Source of the DNA: Alloalcanivorax xenomutans
GTDB lineage: Bacteria; Pseudomonadota; Gammaproteobacteria; Pseudomonadales; Alcanivoracaceae
DNA length: 64,000 nt
Direction of reading: 5' to 3'
Assembly (NCBI RefSeq): GCF_900217905.1
Contig: NZ_OBMO01000021.1
Location: forward strand, 1 to 64,000
Made by a program: the position numbers and the translations under genes. Every line of letters begins with the position of its first letter. Position 1 is the first letter of the stretch. This document shows, in pieces, positions 1 through 11,796 of this stretch. Below the pieces are notes generated by a model, which ran no database searches, had not been told where the DNA came from, and was given only the letters and a program-made list of their open reading frames with translations.

Positions 1-90
1 CCACAGTCTGTACCCTAGGGTCAGAAGCTTGCCTGGTCCCTCCACCCCGACAAGTCTCTTCTTTCTAAGACTTGCCGGGTAACCATACAA

Positions 91-154
91 GCTTGCCCGC
101 AAGCGAATTTTTTCGGAGTTCAGCCCGATTCGCTTGCAGGGCAAGCTCCTACAG
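91..154. repeat. REP-like inverted repeat pair (degenerate)
   Basis: Two small palindromes face each other. One is GCTTGCCCGCAAGC followed by GAAT (91-108); the other is ATTC followed by GCTTGCAGGGCAAGC and TCCTACAG (128-154). The same core occurs in a better-preserved pair at 17962-18038, so this is a dispersed family of extragenic palindromes. The left arm has lost the outer CTGCAGGAG part. It lies downstream of the SDR gene. Nothing else is visible in bases 1-195. Confidence 0.7.
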
Positions 155-195
155 AGCCTTCGTAGACCCCCCTGAGGGAAGCTGGCCGGAGCGGA

Positions 196-1005
196 TCAGT
201 CGTGCTTTCCCTTCCAGCTGTACATGGACGTGGAAACGCCGGTGTATTTGGCTACCTGATCCCAGAGGCGGCGCGGCAGCACGCCTTTGAGCAGCTCCAC
301 GGAACGGGCCATGGGCGGCTCGATCACGAAGGGCTCACCGGCGGCGATGCCCTTGAGAATGCTGGAGACCACCTTGTCCGGTGTCAGCATGGGGGAGAAC
401 AATGGGGTTTTTACCCCTTTGAACATACCCGTGGCGATGTAACTGGGGCAGACCGTGGTGACTTTCACATTACGCAGGCCGCGTTCGGCCAGTTCCAGGC
501 GTAACGATTCGGAGAAACCCACCACCGCCCATTTGCTGGCGGCATAGCTGCTGCCGTAGGGCAGGCCGATGAAGGCGGAGGCGCTGGCGATATTCACCAG
601 ATGGCCGCGCCGTGCCTGTATCAGATCGTCAAGAAAGGCATGGGTGCAAGCCATCAGGCCTTCGCTGTTGACCTTGAAGGTCTGCAAATGCTGATCCAGG
701 GAAACTTTCTCGAATTCGCCGCCGAACACCACGCCAGCATTGTTGATCAGCATGGTCAGCGGCCCGACTTCCTCATGGATCTTGTCGCGCAAGGTGGTGA
801 TCGAGCTGATCTTCCCCACATCCAGGGTATAGGCGTGGGCGGTGCCGCCAGCGTTGGCGATATGTTTCACCACCTCGCGGGCGGCGTCGATGCGGCGGGC
901 GGTGACGATCACCTCCGCCCCACGGCCGGCCATCCGTTCCGCCATCAGCCGGCCAATGCCGGCCCCGGCGCCGGTGATCAAAACCCGGTGTCCAGAAAAT
1001 CGCAT
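196..1005 (-). CDS. SDR family NAD(P)-dependent oxidoreductase
   Basis: A 269-residue classical short-chain dehydrogenase/reductase. The N-terminal Rossmann motif reads TGAGAGIG (near residue 10), followed by NNAG and the catalytic pair YAASK. These proteins move hydride between NAD(P)H and an alcohol or ketone. The substrate cannot be told, but the C-terminal region (LLKGVLPRRLWDQVAKYTGV) resembles SDRs found beside lipid-catabolism genes. I chose the start at 1005 because AGGAGG lies 7 bases upstream; an earlier in-frame start at 1041 has no such site. It is the last gene on the minus strand before the left edge and stands 70 bases downstream of the antiporter gene. Confidence 0.9.
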   Translation of the reverse strand: MRFSGHRVLITGAGAGIGRLMAERMAGRGAEVIVTARRIDAAREVVKHIANAGGTAHAYTLDVGKISSITTLRDKIHEEVGPLTMLINNAGVVFGGEFEKVSLDQHLQTFKVNSEGLMACTHAFLDDLIQARRGHLVNIASASAFIGLPYGSSYAASKWAVVGFSESLRLELAERGLRNVKVTTVCPSYIATGMFKGVKTPLFSPMLTPDKVVSSILKGIAAGEPFVIEPPMARSVELLKGVLPRRLWDQVAKYTGVSTSMYSWKGKHD

Positions 1006-1075
1006 CGAATCCCTCCTGGGCTTTTGCTCGCTTGAACGCAAAACAGGGCCTGCGATCCCTGATTTTTACAGTGAA

Positions 1076-2776
1076 TTATTGCGGCAGTTTGATGCCCGCC
1101 ATGATCACCCGCCCTTTTTCCACGGTGCGGGCGCGCAATCTCAGGCCGCCCAGTTTAAGGGTGTCGCCCACCACGGCATGTTGGCCGAAACGATCCTCGA
1201 AGGCCGCTTCCACGGTCATGCCCTTGAGGCGCTCCTCCAGCTCATGGATACCGTATACCGCCACCAACTGATCCACCGGTACGCTGCCGCGCACGATGAA
1301 GTCGCCGAAATAGCGTCTTTCCGCCACGGTGATCTTGTGGCACATGTCCGACAGATAGTCCTGTTCACTCAGCGGCGCCAGCCAACTGACCATGTCCCCG
1401 GCCTCGATTTGTGGATCCTCGGACAGATTGAGGAAAGCCTTGTCCCGAATGATCAGCACCGGGGTGATACGCTGGGTGGTGATGGTGCCAAGCCGCTGGC
1501 CCTGGGCTTTGGCGCCTTCTTCCACCTCGAATTGCATCAGATAGCGGTTGGCGGAATGCGCCATGGGCACCATCTGCTTCGGCGCCGCTGTCGCTGGTAC
1601 CGAGACTTTCAACAATCGTGCCATGTAGCGCAGGCTGGCCCCCTGGGCCAGCAACGAGATCAAAACCACCACCAGGGTGATATCAAACAGCAGGCGGGTC
1701 TCGCCCACACCGGCCAACAGCGGGAACACCGCCAGGACAATGGGCACCGCCCCGCGCAGACCGGTCCAGGCGATGAACAGCTTTTCGCGCCAGGTGAAAA
1801 TAAAGGGAATCAGGCTCACCCACACCGCCGCCGGCCGCGCCACCAGCATCAGGAACAGGGCCACCAGCAACGCGGGCAGCAGATGCTGGCCCAGCTCCGA
1901 CGGTGTGATCAGCAGGCCCAGCATCAAGAACATGCCGGACTGGGCAAGCCAGGCCATGCTGTCCATGGAACGCAACACGTTGTCCCCGGTGCCGCCGCGG
2001 CGGTTACCGGCGACCAGGCCGGTCAGATAGATCGCCAGGAAGCCGCTGCCGCCGGCAAGATTGGTGAGGGCGAATACCATGGCGCCGCCGCTGCACAGTA
2101 ATAAGGCGTGCAGGCCTTCGTTGCTGCGCACCCGCAACAGGATTTCACTGAGCACCGCGCCCAGCCCCAGGCCGATGATCGCCCCCAGGCCAAACTGCTG
2201 GATCAGGGTCAGGATCATGCCGAAGCCGAAGGCGGCGTCCGGCTCCACCAGCACGCCGACCAGCATCAGGGTGATGAAGATCGCCATCGGGTCGTTGAGA
2301 CCGGATTCGATTTCCAGAGTGCTGGCCACCCGCTCATTGATATTGACCCCGGCGCCCTTGATCACGCTGAATACCGCCGCCGCGTCGGTTGAGCCGATAA
2401 TGCCGCCCAGCAGCAGCCCCAGGCGCCAGTCCACGCCCATCAGCCAGGTGGTGAAGGCGCCGACCAGGGCGGCGGAGATGGCCACGCCCAGGCTGGCCAG
2501 GGACAGCGCCGGCTTCAGGGCCAGACGAAAGGTGTCCATACGGGTGCGCAGGCCGCCATCCATGAGGATGACCGCCAGGGCGATGTTACTGATGACGTAA
2601 GCGGTGGAAAGATCGTCGAATTCAATACCGCCGATGCCGTCCTCACCGGCGGCCATCCCCACCAGCAGGAACATCAACAGGGACGGTACGCCGATGCGGG
2701 TGCTCAGGGAGCCCAAAAGCAGCCCGATGAACATCAATCCGGTGCCGATCAGCAGAAACAGATTCAACGAATCCAA
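1076..2776 (-). CDS. nhaP2: NhaP2-type potassium(sodium)/proton antiporter
   Basis: About 566 residues of the CPA1 family. About 12 hydrophobic segments fill the first 390 residues and carry the family core (GIIGSTDAAAVFSVI, then ESGLNDPMAIF). A soluble C-terminal half has a TrkA-C-like domain and a CorC/HlyC-like tail, as in E. coli NhaP2/CvrA (578 residues), which exports K+ or Na+ in exchange for protons and protects at low osmolarity. The start is ambiguous: GTG at 2782 directly abuts AGGAG, while TTG at 2776 sits 5 bases after it and gives MDSLNLFLLIG, which matches the family N-terminus better, so I use 2776. It is divergent from mnmG. Confidence 0.92.
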   Translation of the reverse strand: MDSLNLFLLIGTGLMFIGLLLGSLSTRIGVPSLLMFLLVGMAAGEDGIGGIEFDDLSTAYVISNIALAVILMDGGLRTRMDTFRLALKPALSLASLGVAISAALVGAFTTWLMGVDWRLGLLLGGIIGSTDAAAVFSVIKGAGVNINERVASTLEIESGLNDPMAIFITLMLVGVLVEPDAAFGFGMILTLIQQFGLGAIIGLGLGAVLSEILLRVRSNEGLHALLLCSGGAMVFALTNLAGGSGFLAIYLTGLVAGNRRGGTGDNVLRSMDSMAWLAQSGMFLMLGLLITPSELGQHLLPALLVALFLMLVARPAAVWVSLIPFIFTWREKLFIAWTGLRGAVPIVLAVFPLLAGVGETRLLFDITLVVVLISLLAQGASLRYMARLLKVSVPATAAPKQMVPMAHSANRYLMQFEVEEGAKAQGQRLGTITTQRITPVLIIRDKAFLNLSEDPQIEAGDMVSWLAPLSEQDYLSDMCHKITVAERRYFGDFIVRGSVPVDQLVAVYGIHELEERLKGMTVEAAFEDRFGQHAVVGDTLKLGGLRLRARTVEKGRVIMAGIKLPQ

Positions 2777-2935
2777 ATGCACTCCTGGAATATCGGGGGG
2801 AGGATAAAGACAAGGATTATCATAACAGACCGCCGGGCCTTTCTTTTAATTCCCATGGCACTATACTAGCGCGCCCGGACTGATCATATTTTGCACAGCC
2901 CTGATCGGGTACAGCACTCTGAGCGAGATATTTCC

Positions 2936-4822
2936 ATGGATTTTCCCCAGCGATTTGGCGTGATCGTGATTGGCGGTGGCCACGCCGGCACCGAAGCAGC
3001 CCTGGCGGCGGCGCGCATGGGCGTGGAAACCCTTTTGCTCACCCATAATATCGAGACTCTGGGTCAGATGAGTTGCAATCCGGCCATTGGCGGCATCGGC
3101 AAGAGCCATCTGGTGCGGGAAATCGATGCCCTGGGCGGGGCCATGGCCCGCGCCACCGATCAGGCCGGCATCCAGTTCCGGGTGCTTAATGCCCGCAAGG
3201 GGCCGGCGGTGCGCGCCACTCGGGCCCAGGCCGATCGCATCCTTTATAAAGCCGCTATCCGCCATGCTCTGGAGAATCAGCCGCATCTCACACTGTTCCA
3301 GCAGGCCGCCGATGATCTGATCGTCGAGCAGGGCCGCTGTGTGGGCGTGGTGACCAACATGGGATTGCGTTTCCACGCCGATGCCGTGGTGCTGACCGCG
3401 GGAACTTTTCTCGGCGGGGTCATCCATGTGGGGATGGAAAATCATCAGGGCGGCCGGGCCGGCGATCAGCCCTCCAATGCTCTGGCCCGCCGGCTGCGTG
3501 AGCTGCCGTTCCGTGTCGACCGGCTGAAAACCGGCACGCCGCCGCGTATTGACGGCAGAAGCGTGGACTTCTCCGTGATGGAGGAACAGTGGGGTGACAG
3601 CCCGACGCCGGTAATGAGCTACCTGGGCAGGGTGGAGGACCATCCGCGCCAGGTGTGTTGTCATGTCACCCATACCAACGAGCGCACCCACGAGATCATT
3701 CGCTCCGGCTTTGATCGCAGCCCGATGTTCGCCGGCGTTATCGAAGGCGTGGGGCCGCGCTATTGCCCGTCCGTGGAAGACAAGGTCAATCGCTATCCGG
3801 ACAAGACCAGCCACCAGGTGTTCGTGGAGCCGGAAGGGCTGAACACCCATGAGCTGTACCCCAACGGCATTTCCACCAGTTTGCCGTTCGATATCCAGCT
3901 GGCGGCGGTACGTTCCATCCGCGGGTTCGAGAACGCCCACATCACCCGGCCGGGCTACGCCATTGAGTACGATTTCTTCAATCCCCAGGATCTTAAGCAC
4001 AGCCTGGAGACCAAGCACATGCCGGGGTTGTTCTTCGCCGGCCAGATCAATGGCACCACCGGGTATGAAGAAGCCGGCGCCCAGGGCTTGCTGGCGGGGC
4101 TGAACGCGGCCCTGATGAGCCAGGAGAAAGCGCCGTGGACGCCGCGCCGGGACGAAGCCTACCTGGGCGTACTGGTGGACGATCTGATCACCATGGGCAC
4201 CCGCGAGCCGTACCGTATGTTCACCAGCCGCGCCGAATACCGCCTGTTACTGCGTGAGGATAACGCCGACCTGCGTTTGACCGGGAAAGGCCGCGAGCTG
4301 GGGCTGGTGGACGATGAGCGCTGGGCCGCCTACAACGAAAAGCGTGAGGGGATGGCGCGCGAACAAGCGCGCCTGAGCGCTACCTGGGTGCGCCCCGGAA
4401 CGGCGGCGGCGGACAGCATCAATGCCCTGGTGGATAAGCCGCTGCCCCACGAGTACAACCTGCTGGATCTGCTCAAGCGCCCGGAAATCGACTACCACGC
4501 CCTGATCGGGGCGATGGGGCTGGAACCGGAGACCCCGCCGGTGGTGGAGCAGATGGAAATCCTCGCCAAATACGCGGGTTACATCGACCGTCAGGAAGCG
4601 GAGATAGCCCGGCTGCGCGCCGCCGAGCATCAGCGTTTGCCGGCGGACTTCGACTTCGGCCAGGTGCAGGGGTTGTCCAATGAGGTCAAGCAGAAGCTCG
4701 CCGAGGTTCGCCCGGAAACCATCGGCCAGGCCGGCCGTATTCCCGGCGTGACGCCGGCGGCCATTTCCCTGTTGTTGATCTACCTGAAAAAGCACCAGCA
4801 CCGGGCGGCCCGCCAGGCATGA
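2936..4822 (+). CDS. mnmG: tRNA uridine-5-carboxymethylaminomethyl modification enzyme MnmG (GidA)
   Basis: 628 residues, against 629 in E. coli. With MnmE and FAD it installs the (carboxymethyl)aminomethyl group at position 5 of wobble U34 in several tRNAs, in the cytoplasm. The FAD-binding motif [13 protein letters not shown] is at residues 11-23, followed by TAGTFLGGV and the C-terminal helical MnmE-interacting domain. I chose ATG 2936 ([11 protein letters not shown]) over an upstream in-frame start at 2891 because it matches the family N-terminus. The stop overlaps the rsmG start by 4 bases (ATGA), so the two are translationally coupled. mnmE is not next to it in this window. Confidence 0.98.
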   Translation: MDFPQRFGVIVIGGGHAGTEAALAAARMGVETLLLTHNIETLGQMSCNPAIGGIGKSHLVREIDALGGAMARATDQAGIQFRVLNARKGPAVRATRAQADRILYKAAIRHALENQPHLTLFQQAADDLIVEQGRCVGVVTNMGLRFHADAVVLTAGTFLGGVIHVGMENHQGGRAGDQPSNALARRLRELPFRVDRLKTGTPPRIDGRSVDFSVMEEQWGDSPTPVMSYLGRVEDHPRQVCCHVTHTNERTHEIIRSGFDRSPMFAGVIEGVGPRYCPSVEDKVNRYPDKTSHQVFVEPEGLNTHELYPNGISTSLPFDIQLAAVRSIRGFENAHITRPGYAIEYDFFNPQDLKHSLETKHMPGLFFAGQINGTTGYEEAGAQGLLAGLNAALMSQEKAPWTPRRDEAYLGVLVDDLITMGTREPYRMFTSRAEYRLLLREDNADLRLTGKGRELGLVDDERWAAYNEKREGMAREQARLSATWVRPGTAAADSINALVDKPLPHEYNLLDLLKRPEIDYHALIGAMGLEPETPPVVEQMEILAKYAGYIDRQEAEIARLRAAEHQRLPADFDFGQVQGLSNEVKQKLAEVRPETIGQAGRIPGVTPAAISLLLIYLKKHQHRAARQA

Positions 4823-5436
4823 CCGAAGATCAACAGCGGCTGGCGCGGGGGCTGGCCGAACTGAATATCGACCTGGACCGGGAGCAACAGGAGCGCCTGT
4901 TGCTCTATCGGGATCTGCTGGTGCGCTGGAATCGTGCCTACAATCTTACCGCCGTGCGCGATCCAGCGGAGATGGTCACTCGCCACCTGCTCGATTCCCT
5001 GGCAGTGTTGCCCCATGTGGAACCGGTGGACACCCTGGATGTGGGCACCGGTGCCGGGCTGCCCGGTATCCCTCTGGCCCTGGCCCGTCCGGACCAGTCC
5101 TTCGTGCTGCTGGACAGCAATGGCAAGAAACTCCGTTTCATCCGTCAGGCGCGACGGGAGCTGGGTTTGCATAACGTGGAGGTTGTGCACGCCCGCGTGG
5201 AACAGTACCGTAAGGCTCCATCACAGATTATCAGCCGCGCTTTCGCCGCCTTGCCGGACATGTTGGAGTTACTCGGACCCCTGATGCAGGGCGATGTCCG
5301 GTTATTGGCGATGAAAGCCGCCGCCGCCGATCAGGAGATGGCAGCCCTGCCAGCCTGCTGGCGGGTGCAACGCGAAACCCTGAGCGTGCCCGGTTTGGCG
5401 GAATCAAGGGTGTTGTTGATCGTGCGTCGCCAATGA
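4819..5436 (+). CDS. rsmG: 16S rRNA (guanine-527-N7)-methyltransferase RsmG (GidB)
   Basis: 205 residues, the usual length. It methylates G527 of 16S rRNA using S-adenosylmethionine; loss of it gives low-level streptomycin resistance in many bacteria. The SAM-binding motif [11 protein letters not shown] lies at residues 73-83, and VVHARVEQY and ISRAFA follow as in the family. It overlaps mnmG by 4 bases and is followed by parA after 27 bases, so mnmG-rsmG-parA-parB probably form one transcript. Confidence 0.97.
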   Translation: MTEDQQRLARGLAELNIDLDREQQERLLLYRDLLVRWNRAYNLTAVRDPAEMVTRHLLDSLAVLPHVEPVDTLDVGTGAGLPGIPLALARPDQSFVLLDSNGKKLRFIRQARRELGLHNVEVVHARVEQYRKAPSQIISRAFAALPDMLELLGPLMQGDVRLLAMKAAAADQEMAALPACWRVQRETLSVPGLAESRVLLIVRRQ

Positions 5437-5463
5437 CGCGCGTCGCCAATGAGAGGGAGCGTC

Positions 5464-6276
5464 GTGACCACCGTTTTTGCCATTGCCAACCAAAAGGGCG
5501 GGGTCGGCAAGACCACCAGTAGCGTCAATCTGGCGGCGTCGTTGGCGGCTACCCGCAAGAAGGTGCTGCTGGTGGATATCGACCCGCAGGGGAACGCCAC
5601 CAGTGGCGCCGGCGTCGACAAGCACGAACCGGAATACACCATATTGGACGTGTTGCTCGGCGAAGCTGATATGGCCGAGGCCATCGTGATCACGCCGGAA
5701 GAGTCCGGCTTCGATCTGGTGGCCGCCAACGGTGATCTGACCGCCGCGGAAGTGCAGTTGCTGGAACTGGACAGCAAGGAGTACCGGCTGCGCGACGCGC
5801 TGGTCGGAATCCGTGACCGCTATGACTACATCATTATCGACTGCCCGCCGTCGCTGAACATGCTGACCGTGAATTCCCTGGCGGCGGCGGACTCCGTTAT
5901 CGTGCCGATCCAGTGTGAGTACTATGCGCTGGAGGGGCTGACCTCGTTGATGAACACCATCGAGAAGATCCGCTCGGTACTGAATCCGAAGCTGCATATA
6001 GGCGGCCTGTTGCGGACCATGTATGACCCGCGCAACAGCCTTTCCAACGACGTTTCCAATCAGCTGATCAGTCACTTTGGTGACAAGGTCTATCGCACCA
6101 TCATTCCACGCAATGTGCGTTTGGCGGAGGCGCCCAGCCACGGCGCGCCGGTGATCACCTATGACCCCAAATCCCGGGGTGCGGTAAGCTATCTGGCGCT
6201 GGCCGGTGAAATCCTGCGGCGCGAGCAGACGGTGGCATCGACGGCACCCTCCCAGCAGCCCCCCGAGACGCCGTGA
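5464..6276 (+). CDS. parA: Chromosome partitioning ATPase ParA (Soj)
   Basis: 270 residues. This is a deviant Walker-type ATPase that binds DNA non-specifically and moves ParB-parS complexes during chromosome segregation. The deviant Walker A is KGGVGKTT (residues 11-18), with DIDPQGN (39-45) and the Walker B IIDCPPS. I chose GTG 5464 because it yields MTTVFAIANQKGG, the family N-terminus, and has GAGGGAG about 4 bases upstream; ATG 5449 would add five residues. It is followed by parB after 71 bases. Confidence 0.97.
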   Translation: MTTVFAIANQKGGVGKTTSSVNLAASLAATRKKVLLVDIDPQGNATSGAGVDKHEPEYTILDVLLGEADMAEAIVITPEESGFDLVAANGDLTAAEVQLLELDSKEYRLRDALVGIRDRYDYIIIDCPPSLNMLTVNSLAAADSVIVPIQCEYYALEGLTSLMNTIEKIRSVLNPKLHIGGLLRTMYDPRNSLSNDVSNQLISHFGDKVYRTIIPRNVRLAEAPSHGAPVITYDPKSRGAVSYLALAGEILRREQTVASTAPSQQPPETP

Positions 6277-6347
6277 AGGCAGTGACGTCGGGCGATAATC
6301 TCCGGTGGCGCAGCGCCACCGCAACCGAACATGAGCGAGTTTGAATC

Positions 6348-7271
6348 ATGGCGGCAAAGCGTAAACGCGGTCTCAGCAAAGGACTCGATGCCCTGCTCAG
6401 CACCAGTGCGAGCTATCAGCAACATCAGGAAGAAGTCGCCGTCGGCGCCGCGGCCAGCCCGGCTGAGCCTGCTCAGGAACAACGTCCGCCCCGGGATGGG
6501 GAGCTGCGCCATCTGCCGGTGGAGTTCATGCAGCGAGGCCGTTACCAGCCGCGCAAGGACATGTCCGCCGACGCTCTCGAGGAATTGGCGGAGTCGATCC
6601 GGGCTCAGGGCGTGATGCAGCCTATCGTGGTGCGTCCACTAAGCGAGAATCGTTACGAAATCATTGCCGGTGAGCGCCGCTGGCGTGCCGCGCAAATGGC
6701 GGAACTGGACTCCATTCCCGCGGTGATCCGTGAGGTGCCGGATGAAGCCGCCATCGCCATGTCGCTGATCGAGAACATCCAGCGTGAAAACCTCAATCCG
6801 ATGGAAGAGGCGCTGGCGTTGTCACGGCTCAAGGATGAGTTTGGCCTGACCCACCAGCAAGTGGCGGATGCCGTGGGGAAATCCCGTGCCATGGTTACCA
6901 ATCTGCTGCGTCTGATGACGCTGGAAGCGGATGTGAAGAAGCTGCTTGAGCACGGTGACCTGGAAATGGGGCACGCCCGGGCGCTGCTGGCGCTCGGAGG
7001 GGACAAGCAGGTGGAAGCGGCCCGCGTGGTGGTGGCCAAAGGGCTTTCGGTGCGCCAAACCGAAGTGCTGGTAAGGGAATTCGAGAAACAGAAGCCGGCC
7101 AAACCGGCGCCGAAAAAGGAAGATCCCAATGTCCGCTCTCTGATCACCGATCTGTCCGATCGTCTCGGTGCGCCGGTGCAAATCCAGCAGGGCTCGGGAG
7201 GAAAAGGCAAGCTGGTGATCAGCTACAACAATCTGGACGAACTTGACGGGATCTTGTCCCACATCAAGTAA
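6348..7271 (+). CDS. parB: Chromosome partitioning protein ParB (Spo0J), CTPase and parS-binding
   Basis: 307 residues. It binds parS sites, spreads along DNA as a CTP-dependent clamp and is moved by ParA. It begins with the usual MAAKRKRGLSKGLDALL. A variable linker then leads to the ParB/sulfiredoxin-like CTP-binding domain (GERRWRAAQMA; ENIQRENLNPMEEA), a helix-turn-helix (THQQVADAVGKSRAMVTNLL) and a C-terminal dimer domain ending DELDGILSHIK. I saw no parS consensus (TGTTTCACGTGAAACA) in the window, so its sites must lie elsewhere. A probable terminator follows at 7345-7379. Confidence 0.97.
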   Translation: MAAKRKRGLSKGLDALLSTSASYQQHQEEVAVGAAASPAEPAQEQRPPRDGELRHLPVEFMQRGRYQPRKDMSADALEELAESIRAQGVMQPIVVRPLSENRYEIIAGERRWRAAQMAELDSIPAVIREVPDEAAIAMSLIENIQRENLNPMEEALALSRLKDEFGLTHQQVADAVGKSRAMVTNLLRLMTLEADVKKLLEHGDLEMGHARALLALGGDKQVEAARVVVAKGLSVRQTEVLVREFEKQKPAKPAPKKEDPNVRSLITDLSDRLGAPVQIQQGSGGKGKLVISYNNLDELDGILSHIK

Positions 7272-7344
7272 CTTGACGTTTGGTTGAAAAAGGAGGACGC
7301 TTTGCAAGTTCTGGGTGGATACGAATAAAGCCTATTTGTATACG

Positions 7345-7379
7345 AAAGAGCAACCGTCTGTTTTTTGGGCTCTTTTTTA
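7345..7379 (+). terminator. Probable Rho-independent terminator after parB
   Basis: AAAGAGC (7345-7351) pairs with GCTCTTT (7369-7375) and is followed by more T residues, TTTTTTAT in all. The stem is only 7 bp with a 17-base loop, so it is weak, but it lies between parB and the atp promoter. Confidence 0.5.
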
Positions 7380-7411
7380 TCAAATTGGGCCAAACTATCG
7401 CGCTCAGCCGG

Positions 7412-7440
7412 TTGATACCGGATAACCTTCCCCATATACT
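7412..7440 (+). promoter_or_regulatory. Sigma70-type promoter of the atp operon
   Basis: TTGATA (7412-7417), a 17-base spacer, then TATACT (7435-7440). Each hexamer matches consensus at 5 of 6 positions and the spacing is ideal. The predicted transcript start near 7447 gives a leader of about 75 bases before the atpI GTG. Confidence 0.65.
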
Positions 7441-7477
7441 TCCCGCGCCAAGATCAGGGGGTACCCGCGACCTTCGC

Positions 7478-7501
7478 CTGGTGAATCGCATTTTTCACCA
7501 G
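7478..7501 (+). promoter_or_regulatory. Hairpin in the atp mRNA leader
   Basis: CTGGTGAA (7478-7485) pairs perfectly with TTCACCAG (7494-7501) around an 8-base loop. It ends 20 bases before the atpI start codon and just before the GGGAG ribosome site. No T-run follows, so it is more likely to affect translation or RNA stability than to terminate. Confidence 0.45.
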
Positions 7502-7521
7502 TAGCCAAACACGGGAGCACG

Positions 7522-7950
7522 GTGACCAGTTTCGACTTACGAGCCCGCAGAACACTGTTCTGGGGTTTGATGCGCGCCCAAATCATCACTTTGGTGATTG
7601 TCGCCATACTGACCACGGTGCTGGCGGATGCCACCGCGGGCTTGTTTGCAGCCTGGGGCTCGGCCATCAGCCTGATCGCATACGCCTGGGGTGGCTACCA
7701 GGTATGGCTTCATCCGGGCAATATCAAGCCCGACCGTATGGCGGGTGCCGCCATCCGGGGCGAAGCCGGAAAAGTTTTGATAATGCTCGCGCTCTTCGGG
7801 CTGACCTTCGCCGAAGTGCGGCTTTCGCGCGAGTTCAGGAATGTAACGGTCCTGCTTCTGGGGTTTCTGCTGACGCAGATTGTCGGATGGATTCAGGTGA
7901 TGCGCCTGGATCGCCGCCTGGGAGCGGAGCGGGACGGGCAAGACGACTAG
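7522..7950 (+). CDS. atpI: ATP synthase protein I
   Basis: 142 residues with four hydrophobic segments and short charged ends. AtpI assists assembly of the c-ring and is not part of the final enzyme; it is the usual first gene of gammaproteobacterial atp operons. The start is GTG (7522), with GGGAG 6 bases upstream; a weak start of this kind is common for atpI and may keep its level low. It is followed by atpB after 24 bases. Confidence 0.9.
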   Translation: MTSFDLRARRTLFWGLMRAQIITLVIVAILTTVLADATAGLFAAWGSAISLIAYAWGGYQVWLHPGNIKPDRMAGAAIRGEAGKVLIMLALFGLTFAEVRLSREFRNVTVLLLGFLLTQIVGWIQVMRLDRRLGAERDGQDD

Positions 7951-7962
7951 ACTGACGACTAG

Positions 7963-8883
<921 letters not shown>

Positions 8884-8905
8884 GCACTGTTTTTACCTTA
8901 ACTGA

Positions 8906-9154
<249 letters not shown>

Positions 9155-9189
9155 ATCGATTGCTGCCGCACCCGATTTAAGGAGGCGCA

Positions 9190-9660
9190 ATGAATATCAA
9201 CCTGACACTGATCGGCCAGGCCATCTGGTTCGCTCTGTTCGTCGCCTTCTGCATGAAGTTCGTCTGGCCGCCCATTTCACGGGCACTGGAAGAACGAAAA
9301 CAGAAGATCGCCGAAGGCCTGAGTGCCGCTGATCGCGCCGAGCGTGATCTGGAGCTGGCTCAGGAAAAAGCGACGGCCAATCTCAAGGAAGCAAAAGAGA
9401 AGGCGGCCGAAATCATTGAACAGGCCAACCGCCGAGCAAATCAGATTGTGGAAGAAGCGAAAGATCAGGCCCGCACCGAAGGTGAGCGTCTGATTGCCAA
9501 AGCCCAGTCTGAGATTGAGCAGGAAGTCAATCAGGCTCGCGAGCAGCTGCGTAAGGAAGTGTCCGCACTGGCGTTGAACGGCGCCGAGAAAGTTCTCGGT
9601 GGTGAAATCAACCGCGACACTCACAAGCAGCTTCTGGACCAGTTGGCGGCTGAACTCTGA
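9190..9660 (+). CDS. atpF: F1Fo ATP synthase subunit b
   Basis: 156 residues, matching E. coli b (156). One N-terminal membrane helix (about residues 5-25) is followed by a long charged coiled coil rich in Ala, Glu, Lys and Arg, which forms the peripheral stalk as a homodimer and binds delta at its C-terminus. A strong AAGGAGG lies 5 bases before the ATG. Confidence 0.97.
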   Translation: MNINLTLIGQAIWFALFVAFCMKFVWPPISRALEERKQKIAEGLSAADRAERDLELAQEKATANLKEAKEKAAEIIEQANRRANQIVEEAKDQARTEGERLIAKAQSEIEQEVNQAREQLRKEVSALALNGAEKVLGGEINRDTHKQLLDQLAAEL

Positions 9661-9675
9661 GTAAACGGGTAAACC

Positions 9676-10212
9676 ATGGCTGAATTGACCACCATCGCAC
9701 GCCCCTACGCCAAAGCGGCTTTTTTGTACGCTAAGGAAGCAGGGGTCCTGGACAAGTGGGAACAGATGCTGACCACGATGGCGGCTGTGGCGCAGGACGC
9801 CACCATGCGCGCCTTTCTGGATCGGCCCCAACTGGACGACGCCGCTAAAGTCGACGCTTTTGCCCAGGTTTGCGGCGATGTGTTGGACGAGAGCGGCCGT
9901 AATTTCATTGCCCAACTGGCGCGCTACAAGCGCCTGTCGCTTCTGCCGCTGATTTTGGCGTTATTCCACGAACTGCTGGCCGAACAGCAAGCGTTCACGG
10001 ATGTGGAACTCATCTCCGCTTACGAGATGGAAGACGCCGATATCAGCCGACTGGTCGATGCTCTGAAAAGACGTCTCGGCGGCGAAGTGAAAATCAGCAC
10101 TTCCGTGGACCCCGCCCTGATCGGCGGCGTGCTGGTTCGAGCCGGTGATACCGTAATTGATGGCAGTGTGCGTGGCCGACTGAACCGTCTGGCAGAGCAA
10201 CTGAACTCTTGA
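9676..10212 (+). CDS. atpH: F1Fo ATP synthase subunit delta
   Basis: 178 residues (E. coli 177). It joins the top of the alpha/beta hexamer to the b stalk. It starts with the family pattern [14 protein letters not shown] and ends with the conserved [26 protein letters not shown]. It stands 15 bases after atpF and 16 before atpA. Confidence 0.97.
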   Translation: MAELTTIARPYAKAAFLYAKEAGVLDKWEQMLTTMAAVAQDATMRAFLDRPQLDDAAKVDAFAQVCGDVLDESGRNFIAQLARYKRLSLLPLILALFHELLAEQQAFTDVELISAYEMEDADISRLVDALKRRLGGEVKISTSVDPALIGGVLVRAGDTVIDGSVRGRLNRLAEQLNS

Positions 10213-10228
10213 GTTTGAGGGACTAGAG

Positions 10229-11773
<1,545 letters not shown>

Positions 11774-11796
11774 TTCGCTAAAAAAGGATTAGTCCT

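Noticed and set aside
2777-2935. Possible oriC beside mnmG, as in E. coli
   Set aside because: The gap is 159 bases with no DnaA boxes or AT-rich repeats.
5437-7521. parS sites near parAB
   Set aside because: No match to TGTTTCACGTGAAACA or a close variant was seen here.
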